Part shown: piece after piece, positions 53,332 to 62,277 of the stretch
How the letters are laid out: each line of letters opens with the position of its first letter
Position numbering within the stretch: the stretch's first letter is position 1
Assembly: GCF_021653995.1 (NCBI RefSeq)
Contig: NZ_JAJJOZ010000013.1
Span: 10,071 to 74,070 of the forward strand
Direction of reading: 5' to 3'
DNA: 64,000 nt
DNA from: Allopusillimonas lactea
Lineage (GTDB): Bacteria > Pseudomonadota > Gammaproteobacteria > Burkholderiales > Burkholderiaceae_B
Made by a program: the position numbers and the translations under genes
The notes under the pieces: model-generated
Seen by the model: the letters and a program-made list of their open reading frames with translations, nothing else
Told to the model about the DNA's origin: nothing
The model's database searches: none

Positions 53332-53529
53332 TCAAAACGGGCGCGAGTCGGAGTAGGTTTATCGTCAAGCGGTTCTGGAAAAAACGTTGGCAGGTATAAA
53401 ACTGACGGCTTTTTTATATGGCGCGCACATGCTCTTCAATTAAATCTACCACCCCGCCAACGATGCTAGGCACTGAGGCGCCATGTTCGCAGGCGGGGTC
53501 TCTTACTTCGGTTGAATCAAAGGTCTCGA

Positions 53530-54687
53530 TTAGAACTGATGACGGAAGCCTATGCTTGCCTCGGTCGCTTTAGCGTCGCTCAAGAATGCGAAGTTTTTGG
53601 TGTACTTTGCCAAAGCATATAAGCTAGAGCGTTTGGACAAACTGTAGGTGTAGCCAAGAGCAAATGTATTGCTCGTGGAGTCACCACCAGTTAAACGGTC
53701 GTCATTCGCATCCACGCGCTGCCAAGAACCAAAGACACTGCTGGATGCGCCAACTGGTGCCGATAGCGCTACGAGATAGGAATTGGATTTAAATCCGTCC
53801 ACAAAGGCATTCGTTGGCACCCCGGTGAAGTTCCCGATGCTACCACCATTCGGAAGGCCACTTCCGCCGAACCAGCCATCAGTTGTGCGACCATACGCTA
53901 GTGCGAGTTTTGCCACTTCAAAATCATAGGCTGCGCCCACAAGATATGAACGAGGTGTGGCATCTCTTTGCGCGTCGCTGAGCCTGCTGGAGGGATTCAG
54001 CTGGTCGTACGAGACAAATGCGCTCAGCGGGCCATTCCCGTATCGGAGACCCACTGATATGGCGCGTGTGTTGTCTGCGGTCTGGAAGCCGACCTGATTT
54101 GTTCGTGAGTCGTCTGCGCTAAAGGAATAACCCACTCCCAATGTGAATCCGCTAACCGACGGGGTTTCGTATGTAACCAAGTTATCGTATCGGACGAAAT
54201 TTCCCGAGCTGAACCCGAGCCCGGATCCCATATTCAGCTGCGTAAAGCCGCCTCCAAAGGAAGAACCTAAGGTGCTAAAGAAGTATCTAGAGGCAATGTT
54301 GTACTGGCGACCTATTTTCATTTGCCCCCAGTTGTCGCTAGCAAGGCCTACAGTAGCCTCACGCCCGAATAGACGACCGCCTTGTGTCGACGTACCGGTA
54401 CGAGGGCTAAACCCGGACTCCAGTTGGAAGGTGGCATACAGACCACCTCCAAGATCCTCCCTTCCGCGAAGCCCCCAACGAGACCCGGCCGTGACGCCAT
54501 CGGTCATCCCGATGCGGCTTCCTTTGGCGCTGACTGTCTGGCCGGTCGTGGGATCCGTAAATGAGCCGTCGACCTTAGCGTACCCTACACCTGCGTCGAT
54601 GAGACCGTAGAGGGTCACGGATGACTCGGCATACGCGGCACCGGAAGTAATTGTGGCCACCGCGGCCATGAGAAGCGTTTTTTTCAT
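53530..54687 (-). CDS. Gram-negative porin (Burkholderiales type)
   Basis: 385 residues: signal peptide (MKKTLLMAAVATITSGAAYA), then ESSVTLYGLIDAGVGYAKVDG at the mature start, MTDGVTAGSRWGLRGREDLGGGLYATFQLESGF and a final ASIGFRHQF, the classic 16-strand general porin of Bordetella/Burkholderia. It ends in Phe as outer-membrane barrels do. The ATG at 54687 gives the signal peptide; an upstream start adds 33 Arg-rich residues. Its role here may be ordinary permeability; a metal link is not shown. Confidence 0.92.
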   Translation of the reverse strand: MKKTLLMAAVATITSGAAYAESSVTLYGLIDAGVGYAKVDGSFTDPTTGQTVSAKGSRIGMTDGVTAGSRWGLRGREDLGGGLYATFQLESGFSPRTGTSTQGGRLFGREATVGLASDNWGQMKIGRQYNIASRYFFSTLGSSFGGGFTQLNMGSGLGFSSGNFVRYDNLVTYETPSVSGFTLGVGYSFSADDSRTNQVGFQTADNTRAISVGLRYGNGPLSAFVSYDQLNPSSRLSDAQRDATPRSYLVGAAYDFEVAKLALAYGRTTDGWFGGSGLPNGGSIGNFTGVPTNAFVDGFKSNSYLVALSAPVGASSSVFGSWQRVDANDDRLTGGDSTSNTFALGYTYSLSKRSSLYALAKYTKNFAFLSDAKATEASIGFRHQF

Positions 54688-55330
54688 AGTAAAAACTCCA
54701 TATGTTTTTGCAATACTCGGCAGGATTCGATGCCGACGGAAAGGTCTGGTGCCCGGATTACATCGACGTTCCGAGGGCCTCGACAAAGAAAGCGTAAACG
54801 TGCGTTCTCGACAATTCGCCGACTTTAAGCTTACAAATTAGTCGCTTTTCGTAAGAGTTATCGCTTGCCTGGCAAGGCACTAAATGGGTGCGTCGCCGGC
54901 TGAGCGAGCCATAGCAATAGTTCAAACACGCCGAAAAGGGGAAATACCGCCTGAGCGCAATTGCAATTGGCGACACCTCAGCCAGCGAAGGAAACTGTCG
55001 CAATAAAGCGACATACCGCAACATTCGGCCGGCCTGATTATTGAGTTGCTTTCGCACGATGAATGTAACGGCCCGCTCTGTACGGTCTGGAAATCTCGGT
55101 TAAATTTCAACAGATCTCGTGTCCGTGTAATTGTGAGATGCGCAAATATCTCAATGAGCAATTCTCTTTCTCTGACGATGCCGCCGAGCGCCCTCAGCCC
55201 GTATCCGGTTGAGTACAAACATTAGGTGGTTCAAGAATCGATGGCGGGTGGCGCCTTCGGGCCAAGCTCGCGAGGGCCCATATTACTGATAATGGCCAAG
55301 CCAGCACCGCGTTGCTTTAAATCCGGATCT
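54688..55330. other. Intergenic region upstream of the porin
   Basis: About 640 bases holding the porin promoter and perhaps decayed coding DNA. Short minus-strand frames exist, but none has a family motif I recognise. Confidence 0.4.
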
Positions 55331-55690
55331 TCATGAACCGTTCATAACCACTTGCAGAACGGAGGCGGTTGGATCGAAATGATCGCCATGCCGATGCGGC
55401 ATCTGGGTGTGCTCGGGATAGGCGGGATCGGCCATGGCTTGCATGAACTCCATATAGACGGGCTCCCCGGCCCACATCCTCGGGCGGACACGCGTTGGCT
55501 CCATCCAGACACCAGGGCGAGTCCAGCGGGCCGTTGAGGGGATGTCACCTCGATCGGACGAATCCGATGGGCCCGGTTATCCCCTGTAGTCGTAGATGTA
55601 ATGGAATTGGCGACGTAGGCCCAGCGCCTTGTCTGGGCGTACGCGTTTTCCGCTTTTGAGATCTGGCTAAGGGTAAACCGGGGGTCAAGC
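55331..55690 (-). pseudogene. Decayed pRiA4b ORF-3-like protein
   Basis: On the minus strand the pieces FHYIYDYRG, NRAHRIRPIEV and CPPEDVG appear, then GEPVYMEFMQAMADPAYPEH and HGDHFDPTA, in the order expected for the plasmid pRiA4b ORF-3-like family (FxYxYDFGDxWxHxI, CPPEDxGG, then YxEFLxAxxDPxHPEH). They are in different frames with an internal stop, so the gene is broken by at least two shifts. Such proteins are frequent on mobile DNA. Confidence 0.55.
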
Positions 55691-55774
55691 TTACCGTAAT
55701 GCGTAGGGGCGATGTCGAACCCATGCAGATGGCAGCCGAGCCAGCCTATGGCTTGCTGAATTTAGATAGAATCT

Positions 55775-56050
55775 ATGAATACCACAGCGATGTCAGTCAG
55801 TCGGAGCTTCGGCAACCTGCCTCGGCGCCGGTTTCCCAAAGAAGAGAAGTATTAGGCCGTGCGAGAGTTCTTGCGTTTGGGCATTCCCTTGGGCGAGTTA
55901 GCCCGGTAGCGCGAACTGCAGTACAACTCCGCCTGCTGTCGTAACCCGTGCTCAAGGTGGCAAATGCTCGGGCGAGCAAAGCGACGATATGGTTGGCCGT
56001 GAGCAATTGCATATCAACCTGCTCAAGGGCACAGTCTTGCTTGAACGCAA
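55775..56050 (+). pseudogene. Probable IS66-type tnpA remnant
   Basis: Degraded frame reading PRRRFPKEEKY, stop, AVREFLRLGIPLGELAR, stop, RELQYNSAC. It resembles the basic helix-turn-helix part of an IS66 OrfA with two stop codons. It directly precedes a tnpB remnant, supporting one old element. Confidence 0.4.
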
Positions 56051-56091
56051 ATGTTTGCAGCGTTGTTGCGAACTATTTCGGCGACGCTGCA

Positions 56092-56344
56092 ATGATCGGT
56101 TCGCCAAAAGGAGCACCGGTACGATTCGCGGCAGGCGCTATCGACAGGCGTCGAGACTTTAATGGCTTGGCGGCAATCGTACAGGCCAAGCTTGAAGAAG
56201 ATTCGTTCAGTGGCCATGTCTTCGTCTTCAAGAGCCGCAAGGAAGAACGCATAAAGATGCTTTGGTGGAGCGGCGATGGCATGTGCATGATGGCCCAGCG
56301 CAGGGCAGGCTAGGTACATTTGACGCCAGCGTAGCTGTCGATGC
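56092..56344 (+). pseudogene. IS66-type tnpB remnant, 5' part, split by IS66 copy C
   Basis: Encodes MIGSPKGAPVRFAAGAIDRR, then DFNGLAAIVQAKLEEDSFSG and MLWWSGDGMCMMAQ, the TnpB pattern of a different IS66 subgroup from the three copies here. A short deletion and a stop follow. The remaining part (LSMLLEGIDWRRPTRTHKP) is at 61567-61667, beyond copy C, and the two join in frame across the target duplication GTCGATGC. Confidence 0.75.
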
Positions 56345-56519
56345 GTATCCGTCCGGTGATCCCATCTTGAAGCTGCCCGGTCCCTGTTAGAGCATACGTG
56401 TCCACTACTTTTAATGGACACGTATGAACTATGAGCACACTAAGCGCCGGCAGCGGCGCATTCATCGTAAGCGTTCGGGGAACACACATTGACACGGCCC
56501 CGTTAGGGGCCGTTGTCTT

Positions 56520-58188
56520 TTAGTCGGTAGTTGGTGGCGACCAGTTATGTGGCAGTAACTCGCCGATCCGGTTGGCCGGTTGCGTGGGCAAGCGCGTGAG
56601 TACGTCTTTCAGGTACGCATAGGGATCATGACCATTAAGCTTGGCCGACTGCACAAGCGTCATGATGGCAGCCGCCCGTTTACCGGCGCGTAGCGACCCG
56701 GCGAACAACCAATTGTTGCGGCCAACCGCGATCGGACGAATCTGTTGTTCGATATGGTTGTTGTCGATCGGCAGTTGCCCATCGTCCAGGTAACGCGTGA
56801 GCGCCGCCCAGCGTTTCAGACTGTAGTCCAGCGCTTTGGCTGTGGCTGAGCCATCGGGCACCCGCTCGCGTTGCGCGAGCATCCAAGTGTGTAGTGCTTC
56901 GGCCAGAGGTCTGGCTTGAACTTGGCGTAGCCGGCTTCGATCTTCGCTTGTCAGGTCTTTGGCCTGGCGCTCGATCTCGTAGAGCTGTCCGATATAGTGC
57001 AGGGCCTGCTCGGCCAGCTGGCTCTTATTGGAGGCGTGCAGTTCGAAGAATTTGCGACGTGCATGCGCCATGCAACCAATCTCGGTCATGCCTTGTGTAA
57101 AGCAGGCCTTGTACCCGGAGTAATCGTCACAGATCAGGCTGCCTGCCTTGCCAGTCGCCCAGGAAGGCGCGGGCATGTTCGCCGGCGCGCCCCTCGGTAA
57201 AGTCATAGACCACGGCACGCAGATCCTCGAAGCCCCCCGGCGCGTACGCCCAGAGGTAGGCCCGGTGCGTCTTCTTGGTGCCAGGCTTGAGCATCTGTAC
57301 CGGCGTCTCATCGGCATGCACGACGCGATGGGCAAGGATCGCCTGGCGCAAGGCATCTGCCAGCGGTTGCAAGTGCACGCCGCTCGTGCCCACCCAATCG
57401 GCCAGCGTGGAGCGGGCCAACTTCATGCCGGCGCGCTCGAAGATCTTCTCTTGCCGATACAGCGGAAGGTGATCGGCATACTTGGCCACCAGCACATGGG
57501 CGAGCAGCCCGGTAGAGGGCAGGCCCTTATCAATTATGTGCGCGGGCACGGGAGCCTGGGTGAGTGTCTGGCACTGTTTGCACGCCCACTTGCCGCGAAC
57601 GTGACGCTCAACACGCAACACGCCAGGAATGAAGTCCAGCTTCTCGCTGACGTCTTCACCGATGCGCTGCAACTGGCAACCGCATTGGCACGTCGTGCTG
57701 TCTGGCTCATGGTGGTACTCAATGCGTGGCAGATGCTCGGGCATTGGCCTGCGCTTGGGCTGGCGCTTGGCACGGGCGGCAGAAGGCACGCCAGCCAGCA
57801 ACTCGAGCTCCGTTTCGATGGCGGCAATGTCTTCCTCGACGGCTTCTTCGAGAAGGGTGCCCTGTACGCCGGACAGTTGCTCACCCGTCTTGCCGAAGCG
57901 GTAGCGCTTCAGTGTGGCAATCTCATGGGTCAGTTGCGCTATCTTGGTGTCTTTAAAGCGAATCTCATCTTGCTGGTAGGCCAGCATCTGATCGCGACGC
58001 GTCAGGATCTCTTGAGTGGCTGCAACCTCGTGCTCAAGCTGTTGGCGTTGAGCCCGCAGCTCGTGTAGCTCGGCGCTGGCCTGCTCGCGCTGCGCCTGCA
58101 TCTGTTGACGCTCAGCCTCCATCTCTTGAAGCAATTGCTTCAAGGCATGGGCATCCATCTGGTCGAGGTCAGGCACGGGTGATTGCAT
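56520..58188 (-). pseudogene. tnpC: IS66 transposase TnpC (copy B), frameshifted by 4-bp duplication
   Basis: The start MQSPVPDLDQMDAHALKQ leads a long coiled coil (QQMQAQREQASAELHELRAQ), the Cys zinc region and the DDE domain to ARAFLGDWQG, where the frame changes. The tail LICDDYSGYKACF to the normal end is in another frame. A tandem GCCTGCCT at 57141-57148 marks a 4-base duplication relative to copy C. Without a frameshift no full transposase is made. Confidence 0.87.
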
Positions 58189-58314
58189 GCTGTCAGTGTG
58201 CCATGACGGCACACTGCGCGCCATTGGCGCATGCCCCGATTGCAAGCCGCTACACTGGGCGCGCAAGGTAAAAGTGAGCCACCGTCGGAGTAAATCTGAC
58301 CCACCCTGAACGGG

Positions 58315-58647
58315 TCACAGCAGGTCGATCACACCACCGACGCCGATCCGGTGCCAAGGCAAGCCGATGACCAGCGCCTGCAGTTGCTCTTCGCTCAGCC
58401 GCTGGTCGGCTGCGTCCGGCCGTGGCCAGGTGAAGCCGCCTTGATGCAGCCGCCTGGCCGCCAGCCACACACCCATGCCGTCATGCACCAGTACCTTCAG
58501 ACGGTTGGCGCGGCGATTAGCGAACAGATAAGCATGGTGCGGCTGTGCCGCCCCGAACACCTTAACGACTCGGGCCAACGCCGTCTCGGTGCCAGCGCGC
58601 ATGTCCATCGGTTCAACCGCCAGCCAGATCTGATCGATGCGGATCAT
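58315..58647 (-). CDS. tnpB: IS66 accessory protein TnpB (copy B)
   Basis: 110 residues, intact: MIRIDQIWLAVEPMDMRAG, HHAYLFANRRANRLKVLVHDG and WLAARRLHQGGFTWPRP. Overlaps the tnpA stop by four bases. About 125 bases separate it from tnpC. Confidence 0.92.
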   Translation of the reverse strand: MIRIDQIWLAVEPMDMRAGTETALARVVKVFGAAQPHHAYLFANRRANRLKVLVHDGMGVWLAARRLHQGGFTWPRPDAADQRLSEEQLQALVIGLPWHRIGVGGVIDLL

Positions 58648-59045
58648 CGCATGACATCACGTAGCCAGGCGGCACACTGCTGGGCCTGCGACACAGGCCA
58701 GCGTACCGACGCCTTCAGGCCGTTGTGCTGCAGCTCTATGCTGATGTCTTGAGCGATCTCGGCCGGTGCGTCGGGTGCTTCAGACTGACCAAGCCTTAGC
58801 GGAATGAACTGTGCAGCAATGTCGCGTCGTACTGGCGGCGCTGCCACCGGCTCCAAGGTACCGAAACGTTCGTGCTCCTGGACCCATTTACGAAGCAAGT
58901 TCGGATGCAGATCGTGGGCTCGCGCTACGGCGGCAACCGAAACGCCACGCTGCTGGCAACTGGCGACCACCTCGGCCTTGAACTCGGGGCTGAACTGGCG
59001 TCGATGACGCCGACCTTCTTGTGCGGCAAGCTCGCTAGGTTGCAT
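58644..59045 (-). CDS. tnpA: IS66 accessory protein TnpA (copy B)
   Basis: 133 residues with the helix-turn-helix RRHRRQFSPEFKAEVVASCQ and VARAHDLHPNLLRKWVQEHE. The ATG is preceded by GGTGGAG as ribosome site, and the same GGTGGAG recurs 24 bases upstream as part of the inverted repeat CTCCACCA...TGGTGGAG. Confidence 0.9.
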   Translation of the reverse strand: MQPSELAAQEGRRHRRQFSPEFKAEVVASCQQRGVSVAAVARAHDLHPNLLRKWVQEHERFGTLEPVAAPPVRRDIAAQFIPLRLGQSEAPDAPAEIAQDISIELQHNGLKASVRWPVSQAQQCAAWLRDVMR

Positions 59046-59558
59046 TACTCCACCTACTGGGATGAATTACTCCACCAACAATCTGGTGGAGCCGCCATCC
59101 TCTACGATCTGACGCTTGGGCTCAAGATGGTTTTACCGGACGCATACCATTCATCCGCCCGAGTTCAAGGCCCAGTTGGTCGATCAGTGCTTGGGCGGCG
59201 CCTCGCTATCAGCCATTGCGGTGGACAACGGGATCAACCCCAATCTTCTGCGGCGTTGGGTGCTGGAGCATGAACGGCTAGGGTTGCACGGACTGGACGA
59301 CACCGCCGCGGTCAATAGCCCGACTGCCCAGAAACCGGTGGCACCGGCGTCCTGGCTGCCCTTTGTGCCCGTCAAGTCCGCAGTCGATGTGCCGGCCCGC
59401 ACAATGATGGATCAGCCTGACTGGCCGGCGGGAACGAACACTACCGCAGCGCCAGACACGATCCGGGTTGAGGTGTCCGGTAAGACGCTGAGTCTGAGCG
59501 TGCAATGGCCGATGGCCCAGTCCGGCCAGCTGGCCGATTGGGTGCGAGAGCTGCTGGC

Positions 59559-59891
59559 ATGATTCGTATCGACCACGTCTGGCTGGCCGTTGACCCGATA
59601 GATATGCGTTGTGGGCTGGACACTGCACTGGCCAAGGTCGTAAACGTGTTTGGATCTGCCCATCCACATCACGCCTACCTATTTGCCAATAAGCGTGGTA
59701 ATCGCCTGAAGGTGCTGGTGCATGACGGCCTGGGTGTGTGGCTCGCCGCACGACGATTGAACCAAGGGCGATTCGTGTGGCCCAGGCCGGGCGAGGTCTC
59801 GGTCTCGATGACTGAAGAACAGTTGCAGGCGCTGGTGATCGGATTACCTTGGCATCGCATTGGAACGGGTGGAATTATTGATCTGATTTGA
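59559..59891 (+). CDS. tnpB: IS66 accessory protein TnpB (copy C)
   Basis: 110 residues, intact, with MIRIDHVWLAVDPIDMRCG, HHAYLFANKRGNRLKVLVHDG and WLAARRLNQGRFVWPRPG. ATG overlaps the tnpA stop by four bases, the usual IS66 coupling. Confidence 0.92.
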   Translation: MIRIDHVWLAVDPIDMRCGLDTALAKVVNVFGSAHPHHAYLFANKRGNRLKVLVHDGLGVWLAARRLNQGRFVWPRPGEVSVSMTEEQLQALVIGLPWHRIGTGGIIDLI

Positions 59892-59970
59892 GAGGCCTTA
59901 GCCAGCCGAATTTCACAATCAGGGCATGCGCCAATGTCAGGAGCCCGCCCGCTCTGGCACACTATCGGTC

Positions 59971-61512
59971 ATGATGAACGTGGCACCGCAGAACCTGGAA
60001 AGCATGGACGCGCAGCAACTGCGCGAACTGGCACTGAGCCTGATGCACACGGTCGGCAAGCAGGAACAGGAACTGCACAGCAAGACCACACGCATTCAAC
60101 AGCTCTCTCACGAGATTGCGGTACTGAAGCGTTTGCGCTTCGGTAAAAAGGGTGAACACCTTCCTTCCGGTATCCAGGGCAGCTTGCTCGAAGAGGCGCT
60201 GGACGAAGACATCGCCGCCATTGAGCTGGAACTGCAGGCGCTCGAACCACAGGTACAGGCCAAGGCAGAGAAACGCCAACCGAAACGCACCGCACTACCA
60301 CCGGAGCTGCCGCGCATCGAGATTCGTCATGATCCTGCCTCGACCGACTGCGCCTGTGGGTGCCGGTTGAAGTTCGTTCGCGATGAGGCCAGCGAGAAGC
60401 TGGACTACACGCCCGGCGTGTTCAGCGTCCAGCGTCACATCCGCAGCATCTGGGCCTGCGCGCAGTGCGAAACCATCACGCAAGCGCCCATGCCCGCACA
60501 TGTCATCGACAAGGGCTTGGCCACCCCGGGCTTGCTTGCTCACGTATTGGTGGCCAAGTACTCGGATCACTTGCCACTGCATCGCCAGGAAGGAATCTTC
60601 GCCCGGGCCGGATTGAGGCTCGCACGTTCCGCGCTAGCCCAGTGGGTGGGAGAGTGCGGCCATGCCCTGCAACCGCTAGTCGATGCTTTACGCGCAGCAA
60701 TTCTGGCTCGGCCAGTCATCCACGCCGATGAAACGCCGGTACGCATGCTCAAGGCTGGCAAGAAGGAAACGCATCGCGCGTACCTGTGGGCCTATGCACC
60801 GGGCGTCTTCGAAGACTTGAAGGCCGTGGTGTACGACTTCGCCGAGGGCCGCGGCGGGGAACATGCCCGGGCCTTCTTCGGTAACTGGCACGGCACGCTC
60901 GTTTGCGACGATTACGGCGGGTACAACGCCTTATTCCGCCAAGGCATTACCGAAGCGGGCTGCATGGCACATGCGCGTCGTGCCGTCTTCGATCTATTTG
61001 AATCGAGCAAGAGTCCGGTGGCCGGGCAGGCCGTCACGTACTTCAATCAGCTCTACGACATTGAGCGCGGCCTAAAGGATTTACCTCCTGATGAGCGCCG
61101 GCATCGACGACAGCAGCAGGCCAAGCCTCTGGCTGTGAAGTTCCATGAGTGGATGCTGGCGCAGCGCGTGCGCGTGCCCGACGGCTCGACCACGGCCAAG
61201 AAATTGGATTACAGCCTGAAACGCTGGGACGCTCTGACGCGCTACCTGGAAGATGGGCGCGTGCCGATCGATAACAACCATATTGAACGACAGATTCGAC
61301 CCATTGCCATAGGTCGCTCGAACTGGTTATTTGCCGGCTCGCTGCGCGCCGGTAAGCGGGCAGCTGCAGCCATGAGCCTGATCCAGTCTGCAAAGCTGAA
61401 CGGACATGATCCCTACGCTTATCTGAAGGACGTGCTCACGCGTCTGCCCACGCATCCAAATAACCGGATCGACGAACTCTTGCCGCACAACTGGGCGCCC
61501 CACACCTCTTAA
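59971..61512 (+). CDS. tnpC: IS66 transposase TnpC (copy C), intact
   Basis: 513 residues, the only unbroken TnpC in the window. It has an N-terminal coiled coil, Cys-rich zinc region (DCACGCRLKFVRDEAS ... IWACAQCETITQ), and the DDE core: HADETPVRML, then LVCDDYGGYNALF and the C-terminal acidic DNNHIERQIRPIAIGRSNWLF. The region GRGGEHARAFFGNWHGT missing or shifted in copies A and B is present here. It could in principle move copies A and B in trans if their ends are recognised. Confidence 0.93.
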   Translation: MMNVAPQNLESMDAQQLRELALSLMHTVGKQEQELHSKTTRIQQLSHEIAVLKRLRFGKKGEHLPSGIQGSLLEEALDEDIAAIELELQALEPQVQAKAEKRQPKRTALPPELPRIEIRHDPASTDCACGCRLKFVRDEASEKLDYTPGVFSVQRHIRSIWACAQCETITQAPMPAHVIDKGLATPGLLAHVLVAKYSDHLPLHRQEGIFARAGLRLARSALAQWVGECGHALQPLVDALRAAILARPVIHADETPVRMLKAGKKETHRAYLWAYAPGVFEDLKAVVYDFAEGRGGEHARAFFGNWHGTLVCDDYGGYNALFRQGITEAGCMAHARRAVFDLFESSKSPVAGQAVTYFNQLYDIERGLKDLPPDERRHRRQQQAKPLAVKFHEWMLAQRVRVPDGSTTAKKLDYSLKRWDALTRYLEDGRVPIDNNHIERQIRPIAIGRSNWLFAGSLRAGKRAAAAMSLIQSAKLNGHDPYAYLKDVLTRLPTHPNNRIDELLPHNWAPHTS

Positions 61513-61566
61513 AAATGACACGACCGCTTATGCGGCCGTGTCAATACGTGTTCACCGGACGGATAC

Positions 61567-61667
61567 GTCGATGCTACTTGAAGGTATCGATTGGCGTCGC
61601 CCGACGCGCACCCACAAACCGACCCAGGTTTGGATCCCAAACATGCGCCGAAATGCACATGTTTATT
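61567..61667 (+). pseudogene. IS66-type tnpB remnant, 3' part
   Basis: Continuation of the tnpB broken at 56344: LSMLLEGIDWRRPTRTHKPTQV is the typical end of a TnpB of another IS66 subgroup. It begins at the right-hand copy of the target duplication of element C. Confidence 0.72.
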
Positions 61668-62277
61668 GAGTTTGTCGTTCATTCTGTATGGAGAAGATGA
61701 GACACTTGCGCGGTAGGGGACTCGGGCGCCCTGGCCGGTGCCTACTGTCGTTGCTTCTATTGCTTTCAAACGATTGATAGCAAGCAACCGCTCTAGCTAA
61801 GGGGAAGAATTTACTGCCGCGAAGGACGATTATTTCGGGGACCTTACGAATTCGTAATCTTCCTGTCGGATAAACGACGAGCTTGCATTATTACAATCTC
61901 AAAACACAGAGCTACCAATTAAAGGACAGTTTGGACCTCTGTTGCGAAAGCTCCACCTCGCCTTTCAGAAGGACTCAACGTCTTTTCAAGTCGTTCCGCT
62001 GTCAATCGCAGAACATTAGAAGCGAGCCAGGGGCCCGCCGCAATTAAAGATGTAGCGTGGCAGGCGCTATTTCTCTTTGTTGTTCAAGCTCAATCATAGT
62101 TCACGCTACGCTCAGTCGGTTAATCAATACATTAGTCCCGTGTAACTGCACAACACTGGGAGAGATCCTGGTGTCCTGTCTGGAACGTAGGAAAAGAGGC
62201 AGTAAATCGTGGGTTACAACGCCGCTGTAAAGGTTTGAATGCACGGACAGTGGACGCTTAAGGAATAGTAGAGCCTA
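61668..62277. other. Non-coding region with a palindromic operator, before the lone kinase
   Basis: About 610 bases without a gene. It contains the palindrome at 61843 and AT-rich stretches. A separated inverted pair GTAGCGTG / CACGCTAC occurs near 62046 and 62102. A response regulator gene would be expected here but none is seen; it may have been lost. Confidence 0.5.
61843..61858. promoter_or_regulatory. CzcR/CopR-type palindromic operator candidate
   Basis: CTTACGAATTCGTAAT, with a perfect TTACGAATTCGTAA palindrome, is close to boxes of heavy-metal response regulators. It is 420 bp before the sensor kinase gene, further than expected, which fits loss of an intervening regulator gene. Confidence 0.5.

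Larger units (their letters stand above)
56467..59147 (-). mobile_element. IS66-family element, copy B, nested in copy C
   Basis: 2681 bp, oriented leftward. One end begins GTAAGCGTTCGGGGAACACA at 56467; the other, read on the minus strand from 59147, begins GTATGCGTCCGGTAAAACCA. Flanking repeats CATTCATC are at 56459-56466 and 59148-59155. It carries tnpA, tnpB and a frameshifted tnpC. The end near tnpC is like copy A, while the tnpA-proximal end is more like copy C (CATCTTGA inside the repeat), so the ends are mismatched. Confidence 0.9.
56424..59562 (+). pseudogene. tnpA: IS66 tnpA of copy C, interrupted by copy B
   Basis: The first 14 codons, MNYEHTKRRQRRIH, are at 56424-56465. The rest, PPEFKAQLVDQCLGGASLSA onward, is at 59155-59562. 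Removing copy B and one CATTCATC repeat joins the two exactly in frame to a normal 149-residue TnpA. The right part could still start at an ATG within the end of copy B, giving a protein with a foreign first 13 residues. Confidence 0.9.
56345..61566 (+). mobile_element. IS66-family element, copy C (host of nested copy B)
   Basis: Left end GTATCCGTCCGGTGATCCCA (56345) and right end with reverse complement GTATCCGTCCGGTGAACACG (ending 61566) form the inverted repeats. GTCGATGC is present on both sides (56337-56344, 61567-61574) as an 8-bp duplication. Without copy B and its duplication the element would be about 2.53 kb. It has tnpA (split), tnpB and an intact tnpC. It lies inside an older IS66-type tnpB. 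Confidence 0.93.

Noticed and set aside
54922..55218. 98-codon minus-strand frame upstream of the porin
   Set aside because: No ribosome site, no family motif, and an overlapping frame of similar length; likely chance.
57148..58068. 306-codon plus-strand frame opposite IS66 copy B tnpC
   Set aside because: Antisense shadow of transposase; no independent signal.
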